Positions 9,095 through 16,900 of a DNA stretch of 38,295 bases are shown in pieces. The notes under the pieces were generated by a model, which had not been told where the DNA came from, did no database searches, and saw nothing but the letters and a program-made list of their open reading frames with translations. Both the position numbers and the translations under genes were made by a program. Location of the stretch: positions 1 to 38,295 of the forward strand of contig CAMCFN010000038.1 of assembly GCA_945874145.1 (NCBI GenBank). Reading direction: 5' to 3'. How positions within the stretch are numbered: the first letter of the stretch is position 1; each line of letters begins with the position of its first letter. This stretch comes from Akkermansia muciniphila (GTDB lineage: Bacteria; Verrucomicrobiota; Verrucomicrobiia; Limisphaerales; SXTU01).

Positions 9095-9331
9095 GCCCAT
9101 CAAGGCCAGATCCGCCCTGACCAAGCTTCGGCGAGCGCCGTTGATTTCCCGCAACAGCAACGCCCCGTGCGGCGTTTGGATGTTTCCGTCCGCTTTCACA
9201 AAGCAGGGTGACCAATCCCACCCTCCCCTGCACAAGGCGCGAATATAGCCTGCGCAGGCTATGGTGAATCTCCGTTGGGTAGCTGACATTGAAGGAAGTG
9301 TTTGCCCGTGGCTTGATGGGCACACCCCAGA
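9095..9331. other. 237-bp non-coding interval before the SulP gene
   Basis: No credible gene is visible. The interval holds a short hairpin (AACGCC/GGCGTT around a 6-nt loop, about 9160-9177) and the 18-bp palindrome described separately at 9245-9262. It probably contains the promoter for the transporter, but I see no convincing -35/-10 pair. Confidence 0.5.
9245..9262. promoter_or_regulatory. 18-bp perfect palindrome upstream of SulP gene
   Basis: ATAGCCTGCGCAGGCTAT is its own reverse complement over all 18 bases, with no loop. It lies 70 bp upstream of the transporter start. A gapless palindrome in a promoter region is more typical of a dimer-binding operator than of a terminator. No regulator gene next to it suggests what might bind. 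Confidence 0.4.
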
Positions 9332-11170
9332 ATGTCCAATACCGCAGCCCCCACGTTGGTTCACCCGGTTCCGCCTTCTGGCGGCGGCACGAAGCCGGCG
9401 GCACCAACCCACCGCAAGCGCGTGGCCTCGACTGATTTGAAGTCGGTCACTGCGGCACAGAAGCCCGCCGTCTTCACGCTGGACAATCTGCGTCGGGACG
9501 CGCTCGCCGGCTCCATTACCGGTCTGCTCGCATTGCCCTTGTCGGTCGGCATCTGTCTGATGTCGGAGTATCCGATTCAGGTCGGGCTGCTCACGGTGGT
9601 GTTCGCGTGCCTGATCAGCTTCATCACCTTCCTCTTCCGGCCCGGCAACTATGTCGGCACGCCGGGGATCGCCGCCGGTCTGGCCCCCGTCCTTGCAATG
9701 AGCGTGCACAAGTTTGGCATGGAGAACATGCCCTTGCTCATCTTCTTCACGTCGGTCCTGCAGGCGCTCGCGTGGAAATTCAATTGGCAGAGGTTCATCC
9801 TGCAAGCCATCCCGACTTATCTCATTGAGGGCTTGCTGGCGGGCATAGGACTGAAAATCGCGCTCAAGTTTCTGCCTTATACTTTCGGTGTTGTAACGGA
9901 GACGGCGGAGTTGTGGAGCATGGAGCGCCTGAAGATCGTCATGCTGTCGGTTGGAGCGCTGTGGCTATTCCTGCACCTGTTCGGCAAATACAAGACCAAG
10001 TCTCCCGCCGTGCCCTACGTGGCGGTGATTTTGCTAGGGTTGGTCGCGGGCCACTACCTGACGGTGCCGATGCTCCACATCGATCCGTCAGAGGTGAAGC
10101 TGGGCCTGCCATTCGCCAAGATCGGATCACTGGATCCCCGGATGCTACTCGAGATCTTTGGCTATGCGGTGATGCTCGCGCTGATTGATGTCATCGAGCA
10201 AGTCACCAGCAACGCGGCCATCGAAAAGCTCGACCCCTTGGGCCGTCCCGCCAACACGAACAACAGCCTGCTCGCCATCTGGATTGCCAACCTTGGTTCC
10301 AGCTTTTTCGGCGGCATGACGAATCTCGACGGCCTGGCCAAGAGCGCCACCAACGCGCTGGCCGGCGCGGTTTCCAAGGTCTCCAACCTGTTCACCGGGA
10401 TGGTGCTGCTCATCTTCGTGCTGCAGCCGCACCTGCTCACGCACCTGCCTTATTTCGCGTTGGCGGTGCTGATGATCTTCACCGGCTGGAAGATGGTGGC
10501 CGGGCTGGTGCATGTGGCGGCCCATGGCCGTTACCCGCTGATTCTGGCGCTGTTTTGCGGCATCCTGACCTACACCGTCGGCATCTTCGAGGGGTTGCTG
10601 GTCACCTTGGTGGTTCATGTGTTCATCAACTTCGTCATCTTCCGCCACGACCACGTCCCGCTGCTGCAAATGCTCAAAACCCTGGCCTTGCGGTTTAGCG
10701 AACCGGTCCACCCGCACAGCACGGAGACCATGAACGTGCACAGCGACAAGGAGATTGGCGGGATCCATTACAGCAGCGTGAAGCGCAATCCCGCCGATAA
10801 GAAGGACTTGAAGGACTTCATCAACGACTGGGCCTTCGGCATCAATACCCACAGCGTGCCGGCCGTGGTCGGCACCTACGATTACAACGGCCTACTCTGG
10901 GGCACCTTTGCCAAGGAGTTGCGCGAAGGGCATGTGAACATCAAGGGCTACTTCGAGCACTTGTTCGAGCTGCCCAATGTGCATGTCCGCTTCGAGTCCG
11001 CCGAGGTCCGCCAATACAAGGACATCTTCATCCAGTCCGGCAAATACGTGTTCACCTTTGACCGCAAGGGCCAGCCCATCACCGTGCCGGCACGTTACTC
11101 CTTCGTCTGCAAGAAGGAGCGGATGGGCTGGTTCATCGTGGAACATCACTCCTCGGAATTCCCGGCCTGA
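9332..11170 (+). CDS. SulP-family anion transporter with C-terminal NTF2-like domain
   Basis: A 612-residue protein. After an unusual 45-residue Pro/Ala/Lys N-terminal tail, residues about 55-450 form the SulP membrane core: DALAGSITGLLALPLSVG near the start matches the family opening, followed by PGNYVGTPGIAAGLAP and the helical region ending GILTYTVGIFEGLLVTLVV. SulP proteins move sulfate, bicarbonate or dicarboxylates, usually with Na+ or H+. Canonical members end in a cytoplasmic STAS domain; none is visible here. Instead residues about 489-612 (DLKDFINDWAFGINTH..., GYFEHLFELPNV, ARYSFVCKKE, WFIVEHHSSEFPA) match the SgcJ/EcaC or CaMKII-association type of NTF2-like fold. The transported ion cannot be told from sequence. 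The SPFH gene begins 53 bp downstream on the same strand. Confidence 0.85.
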   Translation: MSNTAAPTLVHPVPPSGGGTKPAAPTHRKRVASTDLKSVTAAQKPAVFTLDNLRRDALAGSITGLLALPLSVGICLMSEYPIQVGLLTVVFACLISFITFLFRPGNYVGTPGIAAGLAPVLAMSVHKFGMENMPLLIFFTSVLQALAWKFNWQRFILQAIPTYLIEGLLAGIGLKIALKFLPYTFGVVTETAELWSMERLKIVMLSVGALWLFLHLFGKYKTKSPAVPYVAVILLGLVAGHYLTVPMLHIDPSEVKLGLPFAKIGSLDPRMLLEIFGYAVMLALIDVIEQVTSNAAIEKLDPLGRPANTNNSLLAIWIANLGSSFFGGMTNLDGLAKSATNALAGAVSKVSNLFTGMVLLIFVLQPHLLTHLPYFALAVLMIFTGWKMVAGLVHVAAHGRYPLILALFCGILTYTVGIFEGLLVTLVVHVFINFVIFRHDHVPLLQMLKTLALRFSEPVHPHSTETMNVHSDKEIGGIHYSSVKRNPADKKDLKDFINDWAFGINTHSVPAVVGTYDYNGLLWGTFAKELREGHVNIKGYFEHLFELPNVHVRFESAEVRQYKDIFIQSGKYVFTFDRKGQPITVPARYSFVCKKERMGWFIVEHHSSEFPA

Positions 11171-11223
11171 GCATCTTCAAAACCCACATCACTTTCAGCA
11201 TTTAACCCCAAACATCCCCCATC

Positions 11224-12159
11224 ATGCTCCCCGTCATCATCGCCATCGTGTTGCTAGTCGTCATCGTGTTGAGCACGGCCGTCATCAAGCAGGGCCATAT
11301 CGGAGTGGTCACGCGCTTTGGCCGCTACGACCGCATCATGCAGCCGGGGCTCAGCCTCAAGCTCCCGCTCATGGAGAGCGTCTGCAAAAATGTCTCCATC
11401 CAAAACCAGTCGATCGAGCTGGAATTTGAGGCGATCTCACTCGACCAGGCCTACGTGAATTTCAAGTCGCTCATCGTCTTCGCCGCGCAGGACAGCACCG
11501 AGGAGACGATCAAGAAAATCGCGTTCCGGTTCATCGACGACAAGAGCTTCATGCAGACCCTGGTCCGCAGCGTGGAAAGCTCCATCCGCGCCTTCGTCGC
11601 CAAGAAGAAGCAGGCGGAAATCCTCGTGCTCCGGGCGGAGATCATTGGCGCGGTCAAAGACCATCTTGAAGAGTCGCTGAACAGTTGGGGCTATCATCTG
11701 CTGGGCCTGCAAATCAACGACATCTCCTTCGACGAGGCCATCATGCGCTCCATGTCACAGGTCGTCTCCAGCAACAACATGAAGCTGGCCGCCGAGAACG
11801 AGGCGCAGGCCCAGTATCTGATCAAGACCCGCGCCGCCGAGGCCGAGGCCCGCTCCATTCAGGTGAAGGCCGAGGCCGAGCGCGATGCCTCCCTGCTCAA
11901 GGGCGAGGGCAACGCCCGCTTCCGCGAGCAGGTCGCCCAAGGTCTCGCGAACGCCGGCAAGGTGATGGAGTCCGGCGGCGTTCCTCCTGGCTTCATGCTC
12001 TTCACCATGTGGCTGGACGGGATGAAATACATCTCCGAGCACAGCAAGGGGAATGTCATGTTCTTCGATGGCTCCAACGAGGGCTTGGAGCGCACCATGC
12101 GGCAGATGCAGGCGCTCAAGACGCTCGACAAGCGCTCGCACGACGCTGCCGCGCACTGA
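11224..12159 (+). CDS. SPFH/band 7 (stomatin-like) membrane protein
   Basis: A 311-residue protein with a single N-terminal membrane helix (LPVIIAIVLLVVIVLSTAVI), then the SPFH domain: QGHIGVVTRFGRYDRIMQPGLSLKLPL, and the SPFH core up to about residue 190. The C-terminal third is an alanine/glutamate-rich coiled coil (AEAEARSIQVKAEAERDASLL) with a hydrophobic tail, as in hypersensitive-induced-response and stomatin-like proteins. These proteins form oligomeric cages on the inner membrane and organise or protect partner membrane proteins. The gene follows the SulP gene by 53 bp, so a scaffold role for the transporter is plausible. Its stop (12157-12159) abuts the stop of the convergent histidine kinase gene with one base between. 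Confidence 0.88.
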   Translation: MLPVIIAIVLLVVIVLSTAVIKQGHIGVVTRFGRYDRIMQPGLSLKLPLMESVCKNVSIQNQSIELEFEAISLDQAYVNFKSLIVFAAQDSTEETIKKIAFRFIDDKSFMQTLVRSVESSIRAFVAKKKQAEILVLRAEIIGAVKDHLEESLNSWGYHLLGLQINDISFDEAIMRSMSQVVSSNNMKLAAENEAQAQYLIKTRAAEAEARSIQVKAEAERDASLLKGEGNARFREQVAQGLANAGKVMESGGVPPGFMLFTMWLDGMKYISEHSKGNVMFFDGSNEGLERTMRQMQALKTLDKRSHDAAAH

Positions 12160-12160
12160 G

Positions 12161-13483
12161 TCACGCCTCCGGGCTGGCAGCGGGCAGCCGCACCGGCACC
12201 ACCACCTCGATGCACAGCCCGTGCGGTTCCACCCGGGCCGTGTGAAACTCGCCGCCCGACTGCCGGGCGCGGGCACGCATGCCGACCATGCCCAAGGTGG
12301 GAGAGGTCATCGTGTGGATGTCTGCCTCCGGCAGGCCCCGCCCGTTGTCCTCGATGAACAAGCGGATCTTCTCCGCATCTCCTGACAGGCGGATGCGCAC
12401 ATGGGTGGCCCCTGAGTGACGGGCTATGTTGGTAAAGGCCTCCTGCGCGATGCGGAACAGATGCGTTTCCGTCTCGTCGGCGTAGCGACCGACGCCAGCG
12501 GCGGCAAACTCCACCTTTAGCCGGGTGCGCTCCGCGAACTTCTCGGCCAGCCACCGCAAACCGGCGTCCAGGCCGAAGTCATCCAGAATCGCGGGCCGCA
12601 GCAGTTGCGACAGCTCGCGCACGTTGGCGATGGATTCGTCAACGAGCTGCAGGCAGTCGGCCCGTAGCGCTTCGAGACTTTGCGTGGAGCCCTTGGTCAG
12701 GTTGGAGCGCACGGCGGCCAGCGATTGGCCCAACTCGTCGTGCAGCTCATGGGAGAAGCGGCGGGCAACTTGTTCCTGGCTTTGCAGCATGTGCCATGAC
12801 ACCCGGTCAAGTTCGCCCGATTGCCACTGGATGCGATGGATGCTTTGGCGCACGAAGCCAATCGTCGTGAGGGCGCAGGCGATGGCGAGCACGAGGCTCG
12901 CGCCGAGCAGCCACGCGGCGTCGTCTCCGAGTTCCTCGGACTGACGCTCGATGTCGCGTTCGGCGGCGGTCAGCCGTTCCGAACTGGTGCGGATCAGCTC
13001 GTTCACCAATCCCACCACGCGGTCATGCTGGGCAAAGAGCGCCTCGAGTTTCGGCCGTGGCACCGGAGCACTGGTTGCCAGAACCCGATGGGCCTCCGCG
13101 GTGAACGTCTTTACGCTCGCCTCTAGGTCCGCCCACAACCGGCTGCCCGCCGCCGCCCGCGCCTCGGCGGAGAGCCGGGCCAGTTGACGGTCGCTTTCAT
13201 CCAGCTCCCGCAGCAGTGCTGAATGGTCGGCGGCTTGCGGATTGAGCTGGGCCACCCGGTGGAGCACCTCGGTCATCGCATTTTCCTCCATCTGCACATC
13301 ATGCACCAGCCGGGCGATGACGAGCTGCGTGCGCGCCAGTTGCGCCACGCCCTCGCGGATCAGCCGGCTCTGGCGGACCGCCACCCAGCCGGCCGCGCCC
13401 AGCAACACCAGCACCAGCAGGAAGCCCAGCGCCAGTCCGCGCAGCACATTGCGACCGCCGAAGTTGAAGCAGTTGAAGGGCAT
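12161..13483 (-). CDS. NarL-type sensor histidine kinase
   Basis: A 440-residue kinase. The start at 13483 (MPFNCFNFGG) is chosen because it leads into the first membrane helix (GLALGFLLVLVLLGAAGWVAV); the frame is open further upstream but overlaps the response regulator gene. A roughly 160-residue periplasmic helical sensor region (CHASE3-like by length and content) follows, with a second helix near residue 195 (AAWLLGASLVLAIACALTTIGFV). The HisKA_3 dimerisation motif is FSHELHDELGQSL, with phosphorylated His in the first part. The ATPase domain shows EAFTNIARHSGA (N box), DNGRGLP and GMVGMRARA. The cognate response regulator gene lies immediately upstream (14 bp gap) on the same strand, so the pair is one operon. 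The signal sensed is unknown. Confidence 0.88.
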   Translation of the reverse strand: MPFNCFNFGGRNVLRGLALGFLLVLVLLGAAGWVAVRQSRLIREGVAQLARTQLVIARLVHDVQMEENAMTEVLHRVAQLNPQAADHSALLRELDESDRQLARLSAEARAAAGSRLWADLEASVKTFTAEAHRVLATSAPVPRPKLEALFAQHDRVVGLVNELIRTSSERLTAAERDIERQSEELGDDAAWLLGASLVLAIACALTTIGFVRQSIHRIQWQSGELDRVSWHMLQSQEQVARRFSHELHDELGQSLAAVRSNLTKGSTQSLEALRADCLQLVDESIANVRELSQLLRPAILDDFGLDAGLRWLAEKFAERTRLKVEFAAAGVGRYADETETHLFRIAQEAFTNIARHSGATHVRIRLSGDAEKIRLFIEDNGRGLPEADIHTMTSPTLGMVGMRARARQSGGEFHTARVEPHGLCIEVVVPVRLPAASPEA

Positions 13484-13497
13484 GGCGCGCGGGCGGT

Positions 13498-14139
13498 TCA
13501 ACCCACCATCCCGTGCCGCACGGCGAAGCGGACCAGCTCGGTGCTGGAATGCAGGTTCAGCTTTTCCATCACGCGACCGCGATGCGCCTCGACGGTGTAG
13601 ACGCTCAAACCGAGCTGGGCGGCAATTTCCTTGTTCGTCCGGCTCTCGGCAATCAGTTGCAACACCTCGCGCTCGCGCGCGGACAGCAGATCGATCGGAT
13701 TGGTGACGTGCTTGCGGTAATCGTCCAGCACCGCGTCGCTCACCTCGGGGCTTAGCCACGCTTTGCCGGCGGCCACCGCTCGCACGGCGGACAGCAGATC
13801 ACTTTCCGTGCATTCCTTGAGCAAGTAGCCCCGGGCACCCGCGCGCAGCATCTCGCGCACATACACGCCATCCTTCTGCATGGACAAGGCCAACACCCGC
13901 GTCCGCACCCCGGTCTTGACAATCTGGCGGGTGGCCTCGATGCCGTTGAGGTTGGGCATCGTGACATCCATGACAAGGATGTCCGGAGCGAGCTGGGCGA
14001 CCATCTCGACGGCTTGGCGTCCGTCCGCAGCTTCGCCGACCACCTCCATGTCCGGCTGGTCGGTCAGGATGCGACGGAAACCATTGCGGACGACGCTGTG
14101 ATCGTCGGCCAGCAAGATGCGGATTTGGCAAACTGCCAT
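13498..14139 (-). CDS. NarL/LuxR-type response regulator
   Basis: A 213-residue regulator starting at MAVCQIRILLADDHSVV (14139). Residues about 5-120 are a receiver domain with the acidic DD pair near residue 11, the phospho-acceptor in DILVMDVTMPN, and the conserved Lys in GYLLKE. Residues about 150-210 are a LuxR-type HTH (LLSAREREVLQLIAESRTNKEIAAQL, with VYTVEAHRGRVMEKL). An open frame goes further upstream to 14199 but has no receiver-like content. It is the partner of the kinase gene located 14 bp downstream. Target genes cannot be told from the window. Confidence 0.93.
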   Translation of the reverse strand: MAVCQIRILLADDHSVVRNGFRRILTDQPDMEVVGEAADGRQAVEMVAQLAPDILVMDVTMPNLNGIEATRQIVKTGVRTRVLALSMQKDGVYVREMLRAGARGYLLKECTESDLLSAVRAVAAGKAWLSPEVSDAVLDDYRKHVTNPIDLLSAREREVLQLIAESRTNKEIAAQLGLSVYTVEAHRGRVMEKLNLHSSTELVRFAVRHGMVG

Positions 14140-14261
14140 CGGACCGAGGCTATCCCTTCGGCGCGCCAAATCCAAGCTGACTGGTGAAATGTCAGGCAAA
14201 CCCGGTGCGGCCCCGGCTCCCGGCTCTCAATGCCAATGGCAAGTCGCCGACACGGTTTGCG

Positions 14262-14837
14262 TCAGGCAGGCGCGGAATTGCTGGCTGGCCGACGACAACG
14301 GCGGACAAACCGCACCAGCAGCCAGATGACTCCGCCAGCCACCAGCAGTCCCGCAATCGGCAGGGCGATGACCAGCACCGCCAAGCCGGTTGCTCCAATG
14401 AGTTCCACCGTGGCAAACAGTGGGTTGAGGAAACCCAACGAGACGACGCTTGATCCAGCGCGGGCGACCGTGGTGAAGCTCTGGACCGTTGCGGCCGTGC
14501 CGCCTCCGGCAATGATGGCCAGCGTCCACTTCAAATGCGGCGTCATGTCCCCCAAGACGGACGCCATGAGGACCGTGCCGGCGACCGTGGCCACGGGCCC
14601 GGCCAGCGCATCCAGCGAGTTGTCCACCCACGGCACGTAGTAGGCGGCCACTTCCACGACCGTCGCCACCGCGAAGGCGATCAAGGCCGGCAGCGTGCCC
14701 AGCCAGTGAAAGTCCGCCGACAACGGCAGCCATCCCATCCAAGCCGCTGCGCTGACGATCAGCATCGGCACGAACACGCGGAAGCCGCAGGCGGCGCTGA
14801 GGCCGATGCCCACCAGAATGCTCAGCAAGGTTTCCAT
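14262..14837 (-). CDS. DUF4126 family membrane protein
   Basis: A 191-residue protein with about five to six membrane helices. The start at 14837 (METLLSILVGIGLSAACGFRVFVPML) matches the usual N-terminus of DUF4126 proteins, including the GLSAACGFRVFVP motif. Further conserved features are WLGTLPALIAFAVATVVEVAAYYVPWVDN and an internal GPVATVAGTV. An open frame extends upstream to 15122 but runs through the glycogen-binding gene in another frame and is ignored. The function of DUF4126 is unknown. The gene starts 37 bp after the stop of the glycogen-binding protein, same strand, so the two may be cotranscribed. Confidence 0.8.
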   Translation of the reverse strand: METLLSILVGIGLSAACGFRVFVPMLIVSAAAWMGWLPLSADFHWLGTLPALIAFAVATVVEVAAYYVPWVDNSLDALAGPVATVAGTVLMASVLGDMTPHLKWTLAIIAGGGTAATVQSFTTVARAGSSVVSLGFLNPLFATVELIGATGLAVLVIALPIAGLLVAGGVIWLLVRFVRRCRRPASNSAPA

Positions 14838-14874
14838 GCGAAGGAGAGTCGAGGTTGGAGGTTGAACGGATGGA

Positions 14875-15177
14875 TCAATCCACCACCCGTAGGCAGTTTT
14901 CGCCACCGAACGGATTGGGTTTGCGGACGTCGCATTTCGGGTCGTCGGCCCATTGGCCATCCACGATGAAGCGGTATTCGTGCAGGCCGGGCGGCACGGC
15001 GACGTTGGCTTTCCACGAGCCGTTGGCCTGGCGTTGCATTTCCAGCGCGGCTTCCTCCCAGCCGGTGAAATCGCCCGCCAGCTTGACGTTGCGGGCATCG
15101 GGCGCGGAGATGCTGAAAGCAATGCGCCGCCGGGCCGGGGCCGGGGCGGCCGACTTGGAAGAGGTCTTGGCAGACAT
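14875..15177 (-). CDS. Stand-alone glycogen-binding (CBM48/AMPK-beta-like) protein
   Basis: A 100-residue protein starting at MSAKTSSKSAAPAPARRR (15177), with a basic Ala/Pro-rich leader of about 20 residues. The rest is one CBM48-like E-set domain: FSISAPDARNVKLAGDFTGW, the binding-face tryptophans in GSWKANVAVPPGLHEYRFIVDG, and QWADDPKCDVRKPNPFGG. These are the features of the AMPK beta-subunit glycogen-binding domain. No enzyme domain is attached, which is unusual among CBM48 proteins in general but common as a small protein in this kind of bacteria. It may bind glycogen or target a partner to it. Earlier starts at 15279 are possible but lack domain content. No Shine-Dalgarno is visible. 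Confidence 0.82.
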   Translation of the reverse strand: MSAKTSSKSAAPAPARRRIAFSISAPDARNVKLAGDFTGWEEAALEMQRQANGSWKANVAVPPGLHEYRFIVDGQWADDPKCDVRKPNPFGGENCLRVVD

Positions 15178-15373
15178 GAGGGGAGGTGGGGTTTTGCGGG
15201 CTGTTAGTTGCGTTGATGACTTGGTCTGACGACGGCCAATCATGACACACTCTGTCGCACACCACTCCTCCTCCCGCAACCCCGAAGTCGGTGAAATCTA
15301 CGCAACGAAAACCGGCCTCCCTCAAGCTGGGCAAACCGGCCGTGCGGGCCTCCACATCGAACCAACTGCCCCG
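15178..15373. other. 196-bp non-coding interval
   Basis: Contains two direct copies of AAACCGGCC about 23 bp apart (near 15306-15340) and no convincing gene. Nothing else identifiable. Confidence 0.4.
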
Positions 15374-15868
15374 TCAGAACTGCAGCCGGGCGTCGTTCTG
15401 CAACAACGCGTCCAAGTTCTTCCATTGCAGCTCGTTCATCGTGCTGAAGGAGTGCAGGTAAATTTTGACCACCTCGGCGGGATGCTTGGCGAGCACGGTG
15501 TCCACGGCCGCCGTCAACTTGGCGTCATCAATGGTTTCAGGGAGATCGTCCACGACGCCATCCTTGTGGGTGACGCCGATGCCGTCGAGAAAGTCGGCCA
15601 GCAGACCCTTGTGGACCTTGAGAAGCCAGCCACGCAACAGCGTGCCGGCGGCCAGTTCCATGCCCGGTCGGCTGAGGTAGGCAATCATGCCGACATGGCG
15701 TTCCTCCCGGGACTGCTTTTCCAGAAAGATGGGCCGCACCTTGCGCGCTTGGGCAATCGCATTGAGGGTGGCGCGATAAAGGTCGCGGTCGTTGGTGAAG
15801 GCGGTTTCGAGGATGTCCGCCGCCGATGCGGCAGGCATAAACCCGAAGAGTTCGTGGGAGGTCAGCAT
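15374..15868 (-). CDS. Uncharacterised conserved-looking protein
   Basis: A 164-residue, mostly helical soluble protein with no signal peptide and no recognised domain. The N-terminus MLTSHELFGFMPAASAADILETAF looks natural, and the coding region has strong GC bias like real genes in this window. It contains many charged helices (AVDTVLAKHPAEVVKIYLHSFSTMN) and ends ARLQF. Homologues seem likely within the same phylum, but I do not recognise it. It is upstream, same strand, of the glycogen-binding gene by 196 bp, and downstream of the sugar isomerase-like gene. Confidence 0.65.
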   Translation of the reverse strand: MLTSHELFGFMPAASAADILETAFTNDRDLYRATLNAIAQARKVRPIFLEKQSREERHVGMIAYLSRPGMELAAGTLLRGWLLKVHKGLLADFLDGIGVTHKDGVVDDLPETIDDAKLTAAVDTVLAKHPAEVVKIYLHSFSTMNELQWKNLDALLQNDARLQF

Positions 15869-15944
15869 ACGTGTCCGTTCAAAACAGAGGCGCGAGTGTA
15901 GTCAGGGAAGATCAAACTGCAAGCCCTTGAAAAGCGGGCCGGAT

Positions 15945-16859
15945 TTACAGTCCGGCGGTGCGGAAGGCGGGGACCAGCGCAGCGAAGGACTTTTTCGCGG
16001 CCGCCACCGGGTCGTAGCCGGGCTTGCTGAAGACCTGCCCGCTGACCTCCACGCACACGGAGCCGGACCAGTTCGCGGCCTTGAGGCGAGCGAAGTAGTC
16101 GGCGTAGTCAATCTTCCCCTCGCCCGGCAGCACGAACTGGAACTTGCCCAGCTCGCCGACGGAATCCTTCACATGGATGAAGCGCGTGTGCGGCAGCAGC
16201 GCGTCGAGCGACTTGCCGAGGTCCACGCCGCGCAGTTGGTAATGGCTGAAGTCGTAGGCCAGCTTCACCGCCGGGGACTTCACCTGTTCGAGCAGCCACA
16301 GCGCGTGCTCAGGGAGATGCGCCGCGCTGCCGACGTGCGGCTTGACGCATAGCGTGAGCTTGGCGGCGGCAGCAACGCGAGCCCAGTCGGCGAGGCGCGC
16401 GGCCATCTGGCCTTTCACCGTCTCCCACTCCGCGGGCTTGCCGCCCATGACGGTCTCCAGCACGGGCGGCGCATCGGGCGCGAGGTCGTGGGCAATTTCG
16501 GCGGCAGCCTTGATGCGCTCCAGGTTCGTCGCGTGCGTCTGGTTATCCACGGTGAGATGGATGTTGTCCATCAACGCGGCGAGGCGCAGGCCACGCGCGG
16601 TGAGCTGGGCGCGCAGCTCACCGCGCAGCGCGGGCGAAAACGCCTTCAGCTCGGTCGGATACCCGGCATTGAGCGCGAACTCGACATCGTGAAAGCCAGT
16701 CTCCGCGCAGACGCGCAGCGCGTCCGCGACGGGCAGCGTCTTCATGCCGTAAAGGCTGAAGCCGAGGCCGACGCGGCGGGCAGGCGCGGCGGCGGGGAGC
16801 GAGCACGCGGCGAAAGCAGTGGTCGCGAGAAACTGGCGGCGGGTGAGGGGGTGGTTCAT
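15945..16859 (-). CDS. Tat-exported sugar phosphate isomerase/epimerase-like protein
   Basis: A 304-residue protein with a twin-arginine leader (PLTRRQFLATTAFAACSLPAAAPA) starting at MNHP (16859). The remainder is a TIM barrel of the AP-endonuclease-2/xylose-isomerase-like family: GLGFSLYGMKTLPVADALRVC, HDVEFALNAGYP, VKLAYDFSHYQLRG, TRFIHVKDSVGELGKFQFVLPGEGKIDY, and a final strand with SVCVEVSGQVF. These proteins usually use a divalent metal held by Glu/Asp/His residues and act on sugars or hydroxypyruvate-like compounds. Exported members are frequent in Verrucomicrobia and Planctomycetes. The substrate is unknown. An alternative longer start at 16928 would remove the Tat leader from the N-terminus and is rejected. 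Confidence 0.85.
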   Translation of the reverse strand: MNHPLTRRQFLATTAFAACSLPAAAPARRVGLGFSLYGMKTLPVADALRVCAETGFHDVEFALNAGYPTELKAFSPALRGELRAQLTARGLRLAALMDNIHLTVDNQTHATNLERIKAAAEIAHDLAPDAPPVLETVMGGKPAEWETVKGQMAARLADWARVAAAAKLTLCVKPHVGSAAHLPEHALWLLEQVKSPAVKLAYDFSHYQLRGVDLGKSLDALLPHTRFIHVKDSVGELGKFQFVLPGEGKIDYADYFARLKAANWSGSVCVEVSGQVFSKPGYDPVAAAKKSFAALVPAFRTAGL

Positions 16860-16900
16860 GGCTACAACTCCAACTTTCTGTGAACTGCTTGGCAACACAG

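Noticed and set aside
9095..9321. Inverted repeat GCCCATCAAG (9095-9104) / CTTGATGGGC (9312-9321) around the gap before SulP
   Set aside because: Only 10 bp with a 207-bp spacer; no sign of an inserted element between, so likely chance.
8393..9805. 470-codon minus-strand frame spanning the DUF1501 end and SulP start
   Set aside because: Covers an intergenic interval plus antisense of two genes; no domain content.
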